Notes: generated by a model not told the origin, from the letters alone. A stretch of DNA of 64,000 bases from Clostridia bacterium (GCA_017577715.1 PKRC01000003.1:1-64000), one strand, 5' to 3'; shown: positions 1 to 8,081, counted from the stretch's first letter. Program-made: numbers and translations.

Positions 1-162
1 TATTTTCTCGCTTACGCTCGAAAATCTCCACCCTTCCCTTGACAACATAAGGTTTTACATTTTAAACAGTAAAAATTTGGATATCTATATCATACTTTTC
101 CTTAAAAAAGTGTTGCATTTAATATTGCAATTTTCAAAGGATATTTTGGGCTTTTCCAAAGG

Positions 163-190
163 TTGCATAGCGCTTAAAATGTAGTATAAT
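163..190 (+). promoter_or_regulatory. sigma-A promoter of serS
   Basis: TTGCAT (163-168) and TATAAT (185-190) are separated by 16 bp, upstream of the serS leader. Nothing else is recognised in positions 1-162, which are AT-rich. Confidence 0.7.
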
Positions 191-203
191 TAATATAATA
201 TGA

Positions 204-261
204 ATTGGATAGGCTCTACCTGGAAAGCCGCTTAATAAGGAACAGGTTAGGTTGAGCCAAT
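204..261 (+). promoter_or_regulatory. Structured leader of serS
   Basis: ATTGG (204-208) can pair with CCAAT (257-261). GGCTC (212-216) can alternatively pair with GAGCC (254-258), and ACCTG (218-222) with CAGGT (243-247). The first two pairings share bases and therefore compete. The serS ribosome-binding site follows directly. No T-box signature (AGGGTGGNACCGCG) is present, so the class is unknown. Confidence 0.4.
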
Positions 262-280
262 TTTACAGGAGGTGTTATTG

Positions 281-1555
281 TTGCTGGACCCCAAATTTAT
301 AAGGAGCAATCCCGAGCTGGTGAGGCAAAAGCTGGCTACCAAAAAGGAAAATGTGGACTTAGACAGGTTTTTGGAGCTGGACGAGAAGCGGAGGGCTTAC
401 ATAGCTGAGGTTGAGAAGTTGAAAAACAGGAGAAATGTGGTAAGCGATGAGATTGCCAGGTTAAAGAAGGAGAAAAAGGACGTTTCCGAAATCATAAATG
501 AGATGAAGAAGGTTTCGGATACCATAAAGGAATATGACGCTAAAATCAGGGAAATAGAGGAACAGCTGGAGCAGGTGCTGCTTACCATCCCCAACATTCC
601 TCACGATTCAGTGCCGGTGGGCGATTCTGAAGAGCAAAATGTAGAGGTAAGGCGTTGGGGGCAGCCGAGGGAATTTGACTTTGAACCAAAGTCCCACTGG
701 GATATCGGAGAGGAGCTCAACATACTCGACTTTAAGACCGCGGCAAAGGTGACGGGGTCCCGCTTCGCTTTTTATCGTGGCATGGGTGCCCGCCTGGAAA
801 GGGCTTTGATAAATTTCATGCTGGATGTCCATACAACGCAGCATGGATATGTAGAGGTGTTTCCGCCCTTTATGGTTCATAGAAGAAGCATGATAGGGAC
901 GGGTCAACTGCCAAAATTCGAAGAAGACGCCTTTAAAGTAGTGGATACCGATTACTTCCTTATTCCGACGGCGGAAGTGCCGGTTACCAACATGCACAGG
1001 GATGAGATTTTGGATGGCAACATGTTACCGCTTAAATATGTGGCTTATAGCGCGTGCTTTAGAGCTGAAGCGGGAGCTGCGGGCAGGGACACCCGTGGTT
1101 TGATACGACAGCATCAGTTTAACAAAGTTGAGTTGGTCAAGTTCGTAAGGCCGGAAACCTCGTACGACGAGCTTGAAAAGCTGGTAGCCGATGCTGAAAG
1201 GATACTGCAGCTTCTGGGCTTGCCTTATCGGGTGGTTCTCATGTGCACTGCCGATCTGGGCTTTACGGCTGCTAAGAAATACGACCTTGAGGTGTGGATG
1301 CCCAGCTATAACAGATACGTAGAGGTATCGTCTTGCAGCAACTTTGAAGACTATCAGGCACGGAGAGCTAATATAAAATACCGGATGAGCCCTAAAGACA
1401 AAGCCGAGTATGTGCATACTTTAAATGGATCGGGTTTAGCTATAGGGCGCACGTTGGCGGCTATTTTGGAAAACTATCAGCAGAAAGACGGGTCGGTGAT
1501 CATTCCCGAGAAGCTGGTTCCATACATGGGTGGCGTTGAAAGGATCACCAAGTGA
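281..1555 (+). CDS. serS: Seryl-tRNA synthetase
   Basis: Class II cytoplasmic enzyme that charges tRNA-Ser with serine. The first ~110 residues form the long helical hairpin that grips the tRNA-Ser variable arm. The catalytic core follows, with motif 2 around FRAEAGAAGRDTRGL and motif 3 around GSGLAIGRTLAAILENYQ. I chose the TTG at 281, giving MLDPKFIRSNPEL, because it matches the usual family start and lies 8 bp after AGGAGG (267-272). A GTG at 272 overlaps that ribosome-binding site. The gene is single, with its own promoter and leader, and two serine tRNAs follow it, which is a sensible neighbourhood. Confidence 0.96.
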   Translation: MLDPKFIRSNPELVRQKLATKKENVDLDRFLELDEKRRAYIAEVEKLKNRRNVVSDEIARLKKEKKDVSEIINEMKKVSDTIKEYDAKIREIEEQLEQVLLTIPNIPHDSVPVGDSEEQNVEVRRWGQPREFDFEPKSHWDIGEELNILDFKTAAKVTGSRFAFYRGMGARLERALINFMLDVHTTQHGYVEVFPPFMVHRRSMIGTGQLPKFEEDAFKVVDTDYFLIPTAEVPVTNMHRDEILDGNMLPLKYVAYSACFRAEAGAAGRDTRGLIRQHQFNKVELVKFVRPETSYDELEKLVADAERILQLLGLPYRVVLMCTADLGFTAAKKYDLEVWMPSYNRYVEVSSCSNFEDYQARRANIKYRMSPKDKAEYVHTLNGSGLAIGRTLAAILENYQQKDGSVIIPEKLVPYMGGVERITK

Positions 1556-1639
1556 TCTTTTCAACGCCCTTTTATGAGGAGCGTTCAGCATTTTCAAGAT
1601 GATTGAAGCAAAAGCCGATTAAAGCGGGAAAAATCGTGA

Positions 1640-1669
1640 TTGACATACCACGCCTATTTCTGTTATACT
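1640..1669 (+). promoter_or_regulatory. Promoter of the tRNA-Ser pair
   Basis: TTGACA (1640-1645), 18-bp spacer, TATACT (1664-1669), immediately upstream of the first tRNA. Confidence 0.75.
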
Positions 1670-1676
1670 AACTAGC

Positions 1677-1765
1677 GGAGAGATGTCCGAGTGGTTTAAG
1701 GAGCTGGTCTTGAAAACCAGTGACGCCGAAAGGCGCCGTGGGTTCGAATCCCACTCTCTCCGCCA
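1677..1765 (+). tRNA. tRNA-Ser(TGA)
   Basis: The acceptor stem GGAGAGA (1677-1683) pairs with TCTCTCC (1755-1761). Discriminator G is followed by an encoded CCA. The anticodon loop CTTGAAA gives TGA. A long variable arm (GACGCCGAAAGGCGCC) is typical of a class II tRNA. Confidence 0.97.
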
Positions 1766-1775
1766 CAGTCGATGA

Positions 1776-1869
1776 GGAGAAGTACCCAAGTAGGCCGAAG
1801 GGGCGCCCCTGCTAAGGGCGTAGGTCGGGTAAAACCGGCGCGAGGGTTCAAATCCCTCCTTCTCCGCCA
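1776..1869 (+). tRNA. tRNA-Ser(GCT)
   Basis: The acceptor stem GGAGAAG (1776-1782) pairs with CTTCTCC (1859-1865). CCA is encoded. The anticodon loop CTGCTAA gives GCT. It has a long variable arm and is cotranscribed with the preceding tRNA-Ser, 10 bp away. Confidence 0.97.
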
Positions 1870-1871
1870 AA

Positions 1872-1910
1872 GGAAGAGGGTGTAGCTTTTAAGCTGCACC
1901 CTTTTCCTTT
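1872..1910 (+). terminator. Terminator after the tRNA-Ser pair
   Basis: Hairpin GGGTGTAGCTT / AAGCTGCACCC with a T-rich tail. Confidence 0.75.
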
Positions 1911-1993
1911 ATTTTCTATTTTTATGTTGCGTGAATATTTTTGGTTTAATTAGGGACAATATATAAAAAATTGGCAAATAGGAGGTAGTACAT

Positions 1994-2152
1994 ATGCCTG
2001 GTAAAGTGAAATGCGTTGTATGCGGCTATCCAACCGATGAAGATTTAGTGGCGCAGTGCCCCGGTTGCAACAACTATGTATGCGATGAGTGTGCCGACAT
2101 TTATGATGGTTATTGTCAGAACTGCTTTGACAGGGCGAGGGAGGAGTATTGA
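1994..2152 (+). CDS. Small four-CxxC zinc-binding-type protein
   Basis: A 52-residue protein with eight cysteines in four CxxC pairs: CVVC (7-10), CPGC (22-25), CDEC (30-33) and CQNC (41-44). Between them the chain is acidic and aromatic. The spacing fits a double zinc-ribbon or treble-clef fold binding two metals, but I recognise no named family. The start is supported by AGGAGG ending 8 bp upstream, and the stop is followed by a strong terminator, so it is a monocistronic unit. A short hypothetical, but the codon pattern and Cys spacing argue strongly that it is real. Its role could be protein or nucleic-acid binding; this is not determined. Confidence 0.75.
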   Translation: MPGKVKCVVCGYPTDEDLVAQCPGCNNYVCDECADIYDGYCQNCFDRAREEY

Positions 2153-2160
2153 ACTTATTT

Positions 2161-2204
2161 AAAAGGACCTTCTTACCAAAAAAGAAGGTCCTTTTGTTTT
2201 TTCT
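2161..2204 (+). terminator. Terminator of the four-CxxC gene
   Basis: A perfect 14-bp stem, 2161-2174 with 2182-2195 (AAAAGGACCTTCTT and its complement), followed by a T-rich run. Confidence 0.9.
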
Positions 2205-2211
2205 TTTTAGC

Positions 2212-2262
2212 CTTGTAATTGATGTTAACGAAGTGGCTTGCAATTAACGTTAACGGAGTCGA
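2212..2262 (+). repeat. Two ~25-bp direct repeats upstream of tRNA-Arg
   Basis: Unit 1 (2212-2236) and unit 2 (2238-2262) share the pattern CTTG-AATT-GTTAACG-AGT and are separated by one base. They lie 13 bp upstream of the -35 box of the tRNA-Arg promoter. They could be a paired protein-binding site. Confidence 0.5.
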
Positions 2263-2275
2263 TATCAATTTAAGG

Positions 2276-2304
2276 TTGACATATTAAGACAAATGATTTA
2301 AAAT
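2276..2304 (+). promoter_or_regulatory. Promoter of tRNA-Arg(ACG)
   Basis: TTGACA (2276-2281), 17-bp spacer, TAAAAT (2299-2304). Confidence 0.75.
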
Positions 2305-2320
2305 AAACTTACGTTGAGAT

Positions 2321-2397
2321 GTGCCCGTAGCTCAGCTGGATAGAGTGTCTGACTACGAATCAGAAGGTCGGGGGTTCGAGTCCCTCCGGGCACGCCA
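2321..2397 (+). tRNA. tRNA-Arg(ACG)
   Basis: Acceptor GTGCCCG pairs with CGGGCAC (2387-2393) and CCA is encoded. Loop CTACGAA gives anticodon ACG. Degraded foreign-type gene fragments follow it, as often seen at tRNA integration sites. Confidence 0.97.
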
Positions 2398-2398
2398 G

Positions 2399-2434
2399 AA
2401 AGCCAGGGGTTTTAAGCCCCTGGCTTTTTATTTT
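2399..2434 (+). terminator. Terminator of tRNA-Arg(ACG)
   Basis: AAAGCCAGGGG / CCCCTGGCTTT hairpin with a T-rich tail. Confidence 0.85.
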
Positions 2435-2478
2435 CTATCATTCTGTTGACACTTTGTTGACAGTTGAACTTTTGCGCA

Positions 2479-2697
2479 TCAAAAGACTCCGAGCTTTTCT
2501 GCATTTTCATCGTCATAATGGGATATTTCTTTCTTTTTGGCTCTAGAAGGCTTAACAACGCGGGACGCAGGATTATCGGGTATAGGTTTTAGTTTCCTAA
2601 GACCAAGACGTATATGACCCAAGGTATGGACATTATGTTGTGGCTCACCAGAATCGTCTATATAGGTACATATACGTTGAACATTCCACCATTTAAT
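2479..2697 (-). pseudogene. Unidentified gene remnant, C-terminal fragment
   Basis: A minus-strand frame of 72 codons without a start. It contains WWNVQRICTYIDDSGEP and later KLKPIPDNPASRVVKPSR, and ends in HYDDENAEKLGVF. Composition and the clean stop suggest the tail of a real protein. Upstream (2698-2700) the frame is closed by a stop codon. I do not recognise the family firmly; a mobile-element or restriction-related protein is possible given its neighbour and the adjacent tRNA. Confidence 0.35.
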
Positions 2698-2708
2698 TTA
2701 TATCTTTT

Positions 2709-2890
2709 TTATTTTAACGTATTTCTTAACGTATTTCTATCAAATACAATGACATTGTTGAGCTTCGCAAGTTCTGACGCTGCTTCAGTCAAATGACTAT
2801 TTGTAAAAATAATGGCTATGTCGGCATTATAATAGGCTTTTGAGGCTACTTCTGCTGAACCGCATTTATCCCAGATGCTGCTTTTATACC
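2709..2890 (-). pseudogene. Mrr-type restriction endonuclease remnant
   Basis: The minus strand reads ASKAYYNADIAIIFTNSH, then LTEAASELAKLNNVIVFDR and a stop. It resembles the C-terminal end of Mrr-like type IV restriction endonuclease domains, where a beta strand ending in T-N-S is followed by A-x-x-L-A and a closing D-R. Just upstream the Mrr-like GINAVQ stretch sits in a different frame (about 2855-2885), so the gene is frameshifted as well as truncated. No start or catalytic D/E-x-K region remains. Further upstream, 2890-3050, I see no gene. Confidence 0.5.
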
Positions 2891-3050
2891 TTCAGTTCCG
2901 GTGCAAAATAGCTTATTGTTTGCGGAAGCATTGGGGCGCTGGGCCTCACGGGCGCCATGGTTTGGGGTTAGCACTTGAAGAGCTGCTTGTAAGCACATGG
3001 GCCCAGCTTTGTGTCCGCTGGCTTAAGAATCTGAGTTTTTAATCTGTCAA

Positions 3051-3085
3051 ATTAAATTTAGGGAGGGTTTTAACCCTCCCCTTCT
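3051..3085 (-). terminator. Terminator of the coat-protein operon
   Basis: GGGAGGGTT/AACCCTCCC inverted repeat at 3061-3080. On the minus strand it is followed by TAAATTTAATTT. Confidence 0.55.
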
Positions 3086-3095
3086 ATATATGTGG

Positions 3096-3344
3096 TTAGC
3101 TCATCATAAATTGAGAGCGTATTTCTTGTATGTCAGCAGGATTGGCCTGTTTTGCCGGTTGATAATACCCTTTTTGTTTAGCTATGTTGAAAAGGTCATA
3201 CTGGAAGGTTTCGCAGTTGTTTCTAAGCTGCTGGATTACCTGCCTGAACTGAGGATTTTCGGCCTCGGCGATTACATTGGCATAGGTGGTTATGCTGCTT
3301 TTCAGCATGGACAGCACGTCGTTGACCATGTCTTTATCTCTCAT
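3096..3344 (-). CDS. CotF-family spore coat protein
   Basis: An 82-residue protein matching the coat F (CotF-like) family of small helical spore proteins. It is a predicted four-helix-type chain with Tyr and Gln enrichment, and the C-terminal half reads KGYYQPAKQANPADIQEIRSQ. Family members are built into the spore coat by the mother cell. The start follows AGGAGGG by 8 bp. It is the second gene of a two-gene minus-strand operon, 15 bp after the neighbouring small coat-type gene. Function is assigned from the family; no enzymatic role is expected. Confidence 0.8.
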   Translation of the reverse strand: MRDKDMVNDVLSMLKSSITTYANVIAEAENPQFRQVIQQLRNNCETFQYDLFNIAKQKGYYQPAKQANPADIQEIRSQFMMS

Positions 3345-3359
3345 GAGAAAATCCCTCCT

Positions 3360-3545
3360 TTAGCCCAATAGTGACAGTAACTGCTGTTTGGCTCTTTGAG
3401 CGTCCTGTGCAGATTTCTGAAACATTTGCCTGATTTGAGGGTCATCAGCCTGCTGAGCATACATTTGCAACTTTTGGTATGCCGTTTCATGAGCACCTAT
3501 TAGGTGTCTCAAGTTTTGGAGCTCCAGTTGATTAAGCTGTGCCAC
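3360..3545 (-). CDS. Small spore-coat-associated protein, CotF partner
   Basis: A 61-residue helical, Gln/Ala-rich protein beginning MAQLNQLELQNLRHLIG. I use the GTG at 3545 because AAGGGAG lies 8 bp upstream, although the frame could extend to an ATG at 3578. Such short helical proteins commonly sit beside CotF-like genes in Clostridia. The C-terminal DPQIRQMFQKSAQDAQRAK resembles the CotF neighbour's ENPQFRQVIQQL, which suggests the two are distant relatives. The exact role is unknown; involvement in the spore coat is inferred from the operon. Confidence 0.7.
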   Translation of the reverse strand: MAQLNQLELQNLRHLIGAHETAYQKLQMYAQQADDPQIRQMFQKSAQDAQRAKQQLLSLLG

Positions 3546-3699
3546 ACACAACACTCCCTTCATGAATTTGCTAATCATAGTATCTTCAACTTAATTGTTA
3601 ATTATTCGTCATTTGGGAAGGGGTAAAATTTTGAAACTTTTTAATTCCTATCCCCGTCTATTAGAGTGAACAAAAAAACGAGACAGGGAGGGAAGGAAA

Positions 3700-4998
3700 G
3701 TGAAAATTTTTGCCAGATTTTTTGTATGCATGTTGTTGGTTGCAGTGATGCTGATGACCGTTTCCTGTAGTGCAGTTGGTAAATACCTTGGTGATTCTGG
3801 TTTATTCGGTGGAGCTTCCATCGGGGCTTCACAGCTGCCTCCTCCTGCTAAAGAGGTGGATGAACGTCTGGTGCAAGCCAACACTAGATTTGCATTTAAA
3901 TTGTTCAAACAGCTCATTGAACAACAGCCCCATGAAAACGTTTTTATTTCCCCTACAAGCATTGCTATGGCGCTGGCAATGACTTATAACGGAGCCGATG
4001 GAGAAACAAAGGAGGCTATGGCTAAGGCTTTGGAAGTGCAGGGGATTGATATCGAGGACTTCAACAAGGCTTATGCCGACCTAAAGACCATTCTTCAAAA
4101 TCCAGACCCAGCCGTACAAGTGGTCATAGCTAATTCGCTGTGGGCACGCAAGGGGATGTCTTTCTATGATGATTTCCTAAATACAAATAAGAAATTTTAC
4201 GGTGCTGAGATACAGGAATTGGATTTTAATTTGCCGGATGCTTCCAAAATCATAAATAACTGGGTGAGAAAGCAAACCAAAGATAAGATCGATAAGATTG
4301 TGGGAGACGTCATACCTCCAGAAACCATAATGTACCTCATAAATGCGCTGTACTTTAAAGGGAACTGGACGAATGAGTTTGATCCCAAACTTACCAGGGA
4401 GGAGGCATTCTTCCTGAGCGATGGTACCCAAAAGGCGCATCCAATAATGTTTCAGGGTGGGAAAAAGTATCCCTATTACAAGGGGGAAAACTTCCAGGCC
4501 GTAAGCCTTCCGTATGGTAATGGCCGTGTCAGCATGGTAGTATTTTTGCCCGACGAAGGCGTTGACCTGATGGAGTTTTGCAGCAGCATAACTCTCGAAA
4601 AGTGGCAAGAATGGATGAACTCGCTCTCTGAAACCCAGGGTGATGTTGGTCTGCCCAAATTTAAATTGGAGTATGAAGTAGAGCTTAAAGAGGCACTGAA
4701 GGCCTTGGGGATGGAGGTGGCGTTTGATCCTGGAAAGGCTAATTTCGGGAAGATGCACCCAATTGCGCCGGGCGCTAATGTATATTTGAGCAGCGTAAAG
4801 CATAAGACCTTTGTCGAGACCAATGAACAAGGCACTGAAGCGTCCGGAGTAACTGCGGTAGAAGTGACTTTAACCTCTTTACCCCTTGATAATTTTAACA
4901 TGATAGTGAATCGCCCATTCTTCTTCGTAATACGCGATAACGAGACGGGGACATTGCTGTTCATGGGTGCCATCGTCGATCCAGTATATGAAAAATAA
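3700..4998 (+). CDS. Serpin-family protease inhibitor, probable lipoprotein
   Basis: A full-length serpin of 432 residues. It has a hydrophobic N-terminal signal (1-22) ending in VSC with Cys23 as the likely lipidation site; the lipobox is imperfect (Thr at -3). A ~35-residue linker leads to the serpin fold. The reactive-centre hinge starts at Glu376 (EQGTEASG), with the small residues an inhibitory serpin needs. Counting 17 residues places the scissile bond near Thr392-Ser393, followed by the conserved NRPFFFVIRD segment. It is therefore predicted to be a surface-anchored suicide inhibitor of serine proteases. GTG start with GGAGGGAAGGA upstream. It is monocistronic with its own terminator. 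Confidence 0.93.
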   Translation: MKIFARFFVCMLLVAVMLMTVSCSAVGKYLGDSGLFGGASIGASQLPPPAKEVDERLVQANTRFAFKLFKQLIEQQPHENVFISPTSIAMALAMTYNGADGETKEAMAKALEVQGIDIEDFNKAYADLKTILQNPDPAVQVVIANSLWARKGMSFYDDFLNTNKKFYGAEIQELDFNLPDASKIINNWVRKQTKDKIDKIVGDVIPPETIMYLINALYFKGNWTNEFDPKLTREEAFFLSDGTQKAHPIMFQGGKKYPYYKGENFQAVSLPYGNGRVSMVVFLPDEGVDLMEFCSSITLEKWQEWMNSLSETQGDVGLPKFKLEYEVELKEALKALGMEVAFDPGKANFGKMHPIAPGANVYLSSVKHKTFVETNEQGTEASGVTAVEVTLTSLPLDNFNMIVNRPFFFVIRDNETGTLLFMGAIVDPVYEK

Positions 4999-5082
4999 AG
5001 TGTGACGGTAGGTTTGTGTTTGTAAGACCCCCTATGGGATAATTGGTTGTCATGGAAACGATATGGTTGATGGTTCTATTGG

Positions 5083-5137
5083 AGATGCCCTGCTTTAGAA
5101 AAGCGGTTTATAACTATGAAGCAGGGCTCTTTTTTTA
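5083..5137 (+). terminator. Terminator of the serpin gene
   Basis: GCCCTGCTT (5087-5095) pairs with AAGCAGGGC (5119-5127), followed by CTCTTTTTTT. Confidence 0.8.
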
Positions 5138-5310
5138 TTCTAAAGTGATTGTAGTTTTCAAAAAAGAAATTAAAATTAGACAGAGCGGATACTAAATATG
5201 ATAAAATATCTTTGGAATTTAAACTGAGGGTTCCTGTTTATCTATGCCTGTAAATTTCGGGAATTGCAATATCGGATTATATTATGTCTTGTGATGAGGA
5301 GGGTTTGAAG

Positions 5311-7512
5311 ATGAGCGGTGATGCAAAACAAAACGGAAACGGCGCTGTACCCATCTACCTGGATCCAGATCAACCTTTGGAAAAAAGGGTGGATGACCTG
5401 GTATCGCGCCTGACTCTGGAGGAAAAGATCTCGCAGATGGTATATGCTTCATCAGCCATACCGCGCCTGGGCATTCCAGAGTATAACTGGTGGAATGAAT
5501 GCCTTCACGGCGTGGCCAGAGCGGGAATTGCTACCGTATTTCCGCAAGCCATAGGGATGGCTGCCTCGTTTAACGATAAGCTTCTGTATAAAGTTGCCTG
5601 TGCCATTTCCGATGAGGCACGGGCCAAGCACCATGAGTTTGTGCGCCAGGGCGATAGGGGCATTTACAAAGGGCTGACATTTTGGTCGCCCAATGTAAAC
5701 ATATTTCGTGATCCCCGGTGGGGAAGAGGCCAGGAGACTTATGGAGAGGACCCTTATCTGACCGGTCGAATGGGCGTAGCATTTATAAAGGGGTTACAGG
5801 GAGATCATCCCAAGTATTTGAAGGTGGTGGCAACGCCCAAACATTATGCTGTACATAGCGGGCCCGAACCCCTGCGCCATTCTTTTGATGCGAAGGTAAG
5901 CCAGAAGGATTTAAGGGAGACCTATTTGCCCGCTTTTAAGGAATGCATAAAGGAAGGCAAAGCCGAATCCATAATGGGAGCCTATAACCGCACGAATGGC
6001 GAGCCGTGCTGTGCCAGCCCAACGCTGCTTCAAAAGATCTTGAGGGATGAGTGGGGATTTGACGGTTACGTTGTGTCGGATTGTGGAGCCATTCATGATA
6101 TTCATGCTCACCACAAGGTAACCAGCACTCCGGAGGAATCGGCAGCGTTGGCCGTCAATGCTGGCTGTGACCTTTGTTGTGGCAGGGAGTTTAAAAGCCT
6201 GGTTAATGCCGTCAAACAGGGGCTTATATCCGAGGAAGCAATAGATAGAGCGGTTAAACGCCTCTTTAGGGCCCGCTTTAAGCTGGGAATGTTCGATCCG
6301 CCTGAAAGAGTGCCTTATGCTCAAATACCCTATGAAGTGAATGATTGCGAGGAACACCGCAAATTGGCCCTTGAAATGGCGCGGGAATCCATGGTGCTGC
6401 TCAAAAACGAGGGAGGGTTGCTGCCTCTCAGGAAGGATTTGAAGGCCATTGCCGTAATTGGGCCCAACGCTGATAGCAAAAAGGTGTTGCTGGGCAATTA
6501 CCACGGTACACCCTCGAAATATGTGACCGCCCTGGAGGGAATACGTGCCAAGGTTTCGCCTCAAACCAAGGTGTATTACGCTGAAGGATGCGACCTTACC
6601 ACCACGCGGCCTAGCTACTGGGGACAGGAGGCTACTGCAGGTTTTGCCGAAGCCTTAACTATTGCTCGGATGGCGGATGTGGTCATAATGTGCTTGGGGT
6701 TATCGCCTGAGTTGGAAGGAGAGGAAGGGGATGCTGCAAGGTCTACGGCTGGAGGCGATAGGGACAGCTTGGCTCTTCCTGGCATGCAGGAGGAACTGCT
6801 AAAGGCCGTATGCGCTACCGGCAAACCGGTGGTGTTGGTGCTTTTCAGTGGCAGTCCGGTGTCTATAAACTGGGCGCATGAAAATGTGCCTGCCATATTG
6901 CTGGCCTGGTATCCGGGGGAAGAGGGAGGTACGGCAATTGCCGATGTGCTATTTGGCGATTACAACCCCGGTGGGAGGCTGCCCGTTACCTTCGTCAAAT
7001 CGGTGGAACAGTTACCGCCTTTTACCGATTACAGCATGAAGGGTAGAACCTACAGATACATGGAGGACGAGCCGTTATATCCATTTGGATATGGGTTGAG
7101 CTATACGACTTTCGAATACAGCAATTTAAAGCTGAGCGCACCGGTCATAGAAGCCGGCCAGTCTCTTACCATTTCGGTAGATGTAAAGAATACGGGGAAT
7201 ATGGCGGGAGATGAAGTGGTACAGCTGTATTTAAAGGACTTGGAGGCATCGGTGGATGTGCCCATTCATGAGCTCAAAGGTTTTTCGAGGGTAAAACTTC
7301 AGCCTGGCCAGTCAACAACCGTCACGTTCACGTTGACTCCTAGGCAGATGGCGCTTATAGACAACGAAGGCAGATGTATCTTGGAGCCAGGTAAGTTTAG
7401 GGTCATGGTGGGAGGCAGGCAACCTGATAAGAGAAGCCAAGCCCTTGCAAAGACCCAGATTCTCATAGCCGAATTTGAGGTCAGAGGAGAACCTATGGAG
7501 TTAGAATATTGA
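5311..7512 (+). CDS. Glycoside hydrolase family 3 (xylosidase/glucosidase type)
   Basis: A 733-residue intracellular GH3 enzyme with no signal peptide, releasing terminal sugars from short plant-derived oligosaccharides. It has an N-terminal TIM barrel with the nucleophile region YVVSDCGAI (Asp257), then an alpha/beta sandwich, and a C-terminal fibronectin-III-like domain from about residue 610. KHYAVHSGPE, rather than the KHF..N typical of beta-glucosidases, favours the bacterial beta-xylosidase/alpha-arabinosidase subgroup; this is inference. The ATG at 5311 is chosen because AGGAGG lies inside the longer frame that opens at 5284. It stands alone and has no visible AraR-type operator upstream. 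Confidence 0.93.
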   Translation: MSGDAKQNGNGAVPIYLDPDQPLEKRVDDLVSRLTLEEKISQMVYASSAIPRLGIPEYNWWNECLHGVARAGIATVFPQAIGMAASFNDKLLYKVACAISDEARAKHHEFVRQGDRGIYKGLTFWSPNVNIFRDPRWGRGQETYGEDPYLTGRMGVAFIKGLQGDHPKYLKVVATPKHYAVHSGPEPLRHSFDAKVSQKDLRETYLPAFKECIKEGKAESIMGAYNRTNGEPCCASPTLLQKILRDEWGFDGYVVSDCGAIHDIHAHHKVTSTPEESAALAVNAGCDLCCGREFKSLVNAVKQGLISEEAIDRAVKRLFRARFKLGMFDPPERVPYAQIPYEVNDCEEHRKLALEMARESMVLLKNEGGLLPLRKDLKAIAVIGPNADSKKVLLGNYHGTPSKYVTALEGIRAKVSPQTKVYYAEGCDLTTTRPSYWGQEATAGFAEALTIARMADVVIMCLGLSPELEGEEGDAARSTAGGDRDSLALPGMQEELLKAVCATGKPVVLVLFSGSPVSINWAHENVPAILLAWYPGEEGGTAIADVLFGDYNPGGRLPVTFVKSVEQLPPFTDYSMKGRTYRYMEDEPLYPFGYGLSYTTFEYSNLKLSAPVIEAGQSLTISVDVKNTGNMAGDEVVQLYLKDLEASVDVPIHELKGFSRVKLQPGQSTTVTFTLTPRQMALIDNEGRCILEPGKFRVMVGGRQPDKRSQALAKTQILIAEFEVRGEPMELEY

Positions 7513-7639
7513 TTTTTTAAAACATTGTGCCTGTGGTAACTAAATAGCAAGCTTTTTGAATAATGGTAAATGAAGCAGTAGATTGGGATTTTAATTTGGA
7601 TGTTTGCATTGATCAATATTGGATGATTTTGATGTACCA

Positions 7640-7680
7640 GGGGAACATGTACAATTCATACGTGTTCCCCATTTTCATTT
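7640..7680 (+). terminator. Terminator of the GH3 gene
   Basis: GGGGAACATG (7640-7649) pairs with CGTGTTCCCC (7661-7670), followed by ATTTTCATTT. Confidence 0.7.
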
Positions 7681-8050
7681 GTTAAAGAATATTCAAACTT
7701 CCGTGCTTAAAAATGACATTAGCACGTAATTATTGGTAATCTTTCTAGAAAGAGGCATTTTATATACCATATGTTTTTATGATTTGGATTTTCATGATTT
7801 TATTAATGATAAATTTGGTCATTGATAAAAGAACTTTATTATGAAAATGGTTGAGGTTATTCAATCACAAAATATAGAACGAATTTTGATCTATATACTT
7901 TACCCACTAGAATATTTATTAAAGGTGACAAGATTGTATTTGGGATAAGTATTGATACCGGATGTCCTGTTGGGCATTGTACGGTTATTATGTTGCGCCA
8001 GAATAATTTCGATATAACATCATAGAATAATAACGAAATGCAAAAATATT
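7681..8050. other. AT-rich stretch with a possible gene remnant
   Basis: No intact gene. A 57-codon plus-strand frame ending at the TAG near 8022-8024 reads like protein (LPTRIFIKGDKIVFGISIDT) but has no start codon or ribosome-binding site. It may be the relic of a lost gene. Nothing else is recognised. Confidence 0.25.
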
Positions 8051-8052
8051 GT

Positions 8053-8081
8053 TTGACTTTTTAAGCTATTTATCTTATAAT
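8053..8081 (+). promoter_or_regulatory. Promoter of tRNA-Arg(CCT)
   Basis: TTGACT (8053-8058), 17-bp spacer, TATAAT (8076-8081). Confidence 0.75.

Noticed and set aside
191..280. T-box riboswitch upstream of serS
   Set aside because: The conserved T-box sequence AGGGTGGNACCGCG and a terminator/antiterminator pair are absent.
1619..1899. Minus-strand frames over the tRNA-Ser genes
   Set aside because: They are antisense to two structurally perfect tRNAs; such frames are frequent artefacts.
5284..5310. ATG at 5284 as start of the GH3 enzyme
   Set aside because: The AGGAGG ribosome-binding site lies inside this extension; 5311 is correctly spaced.
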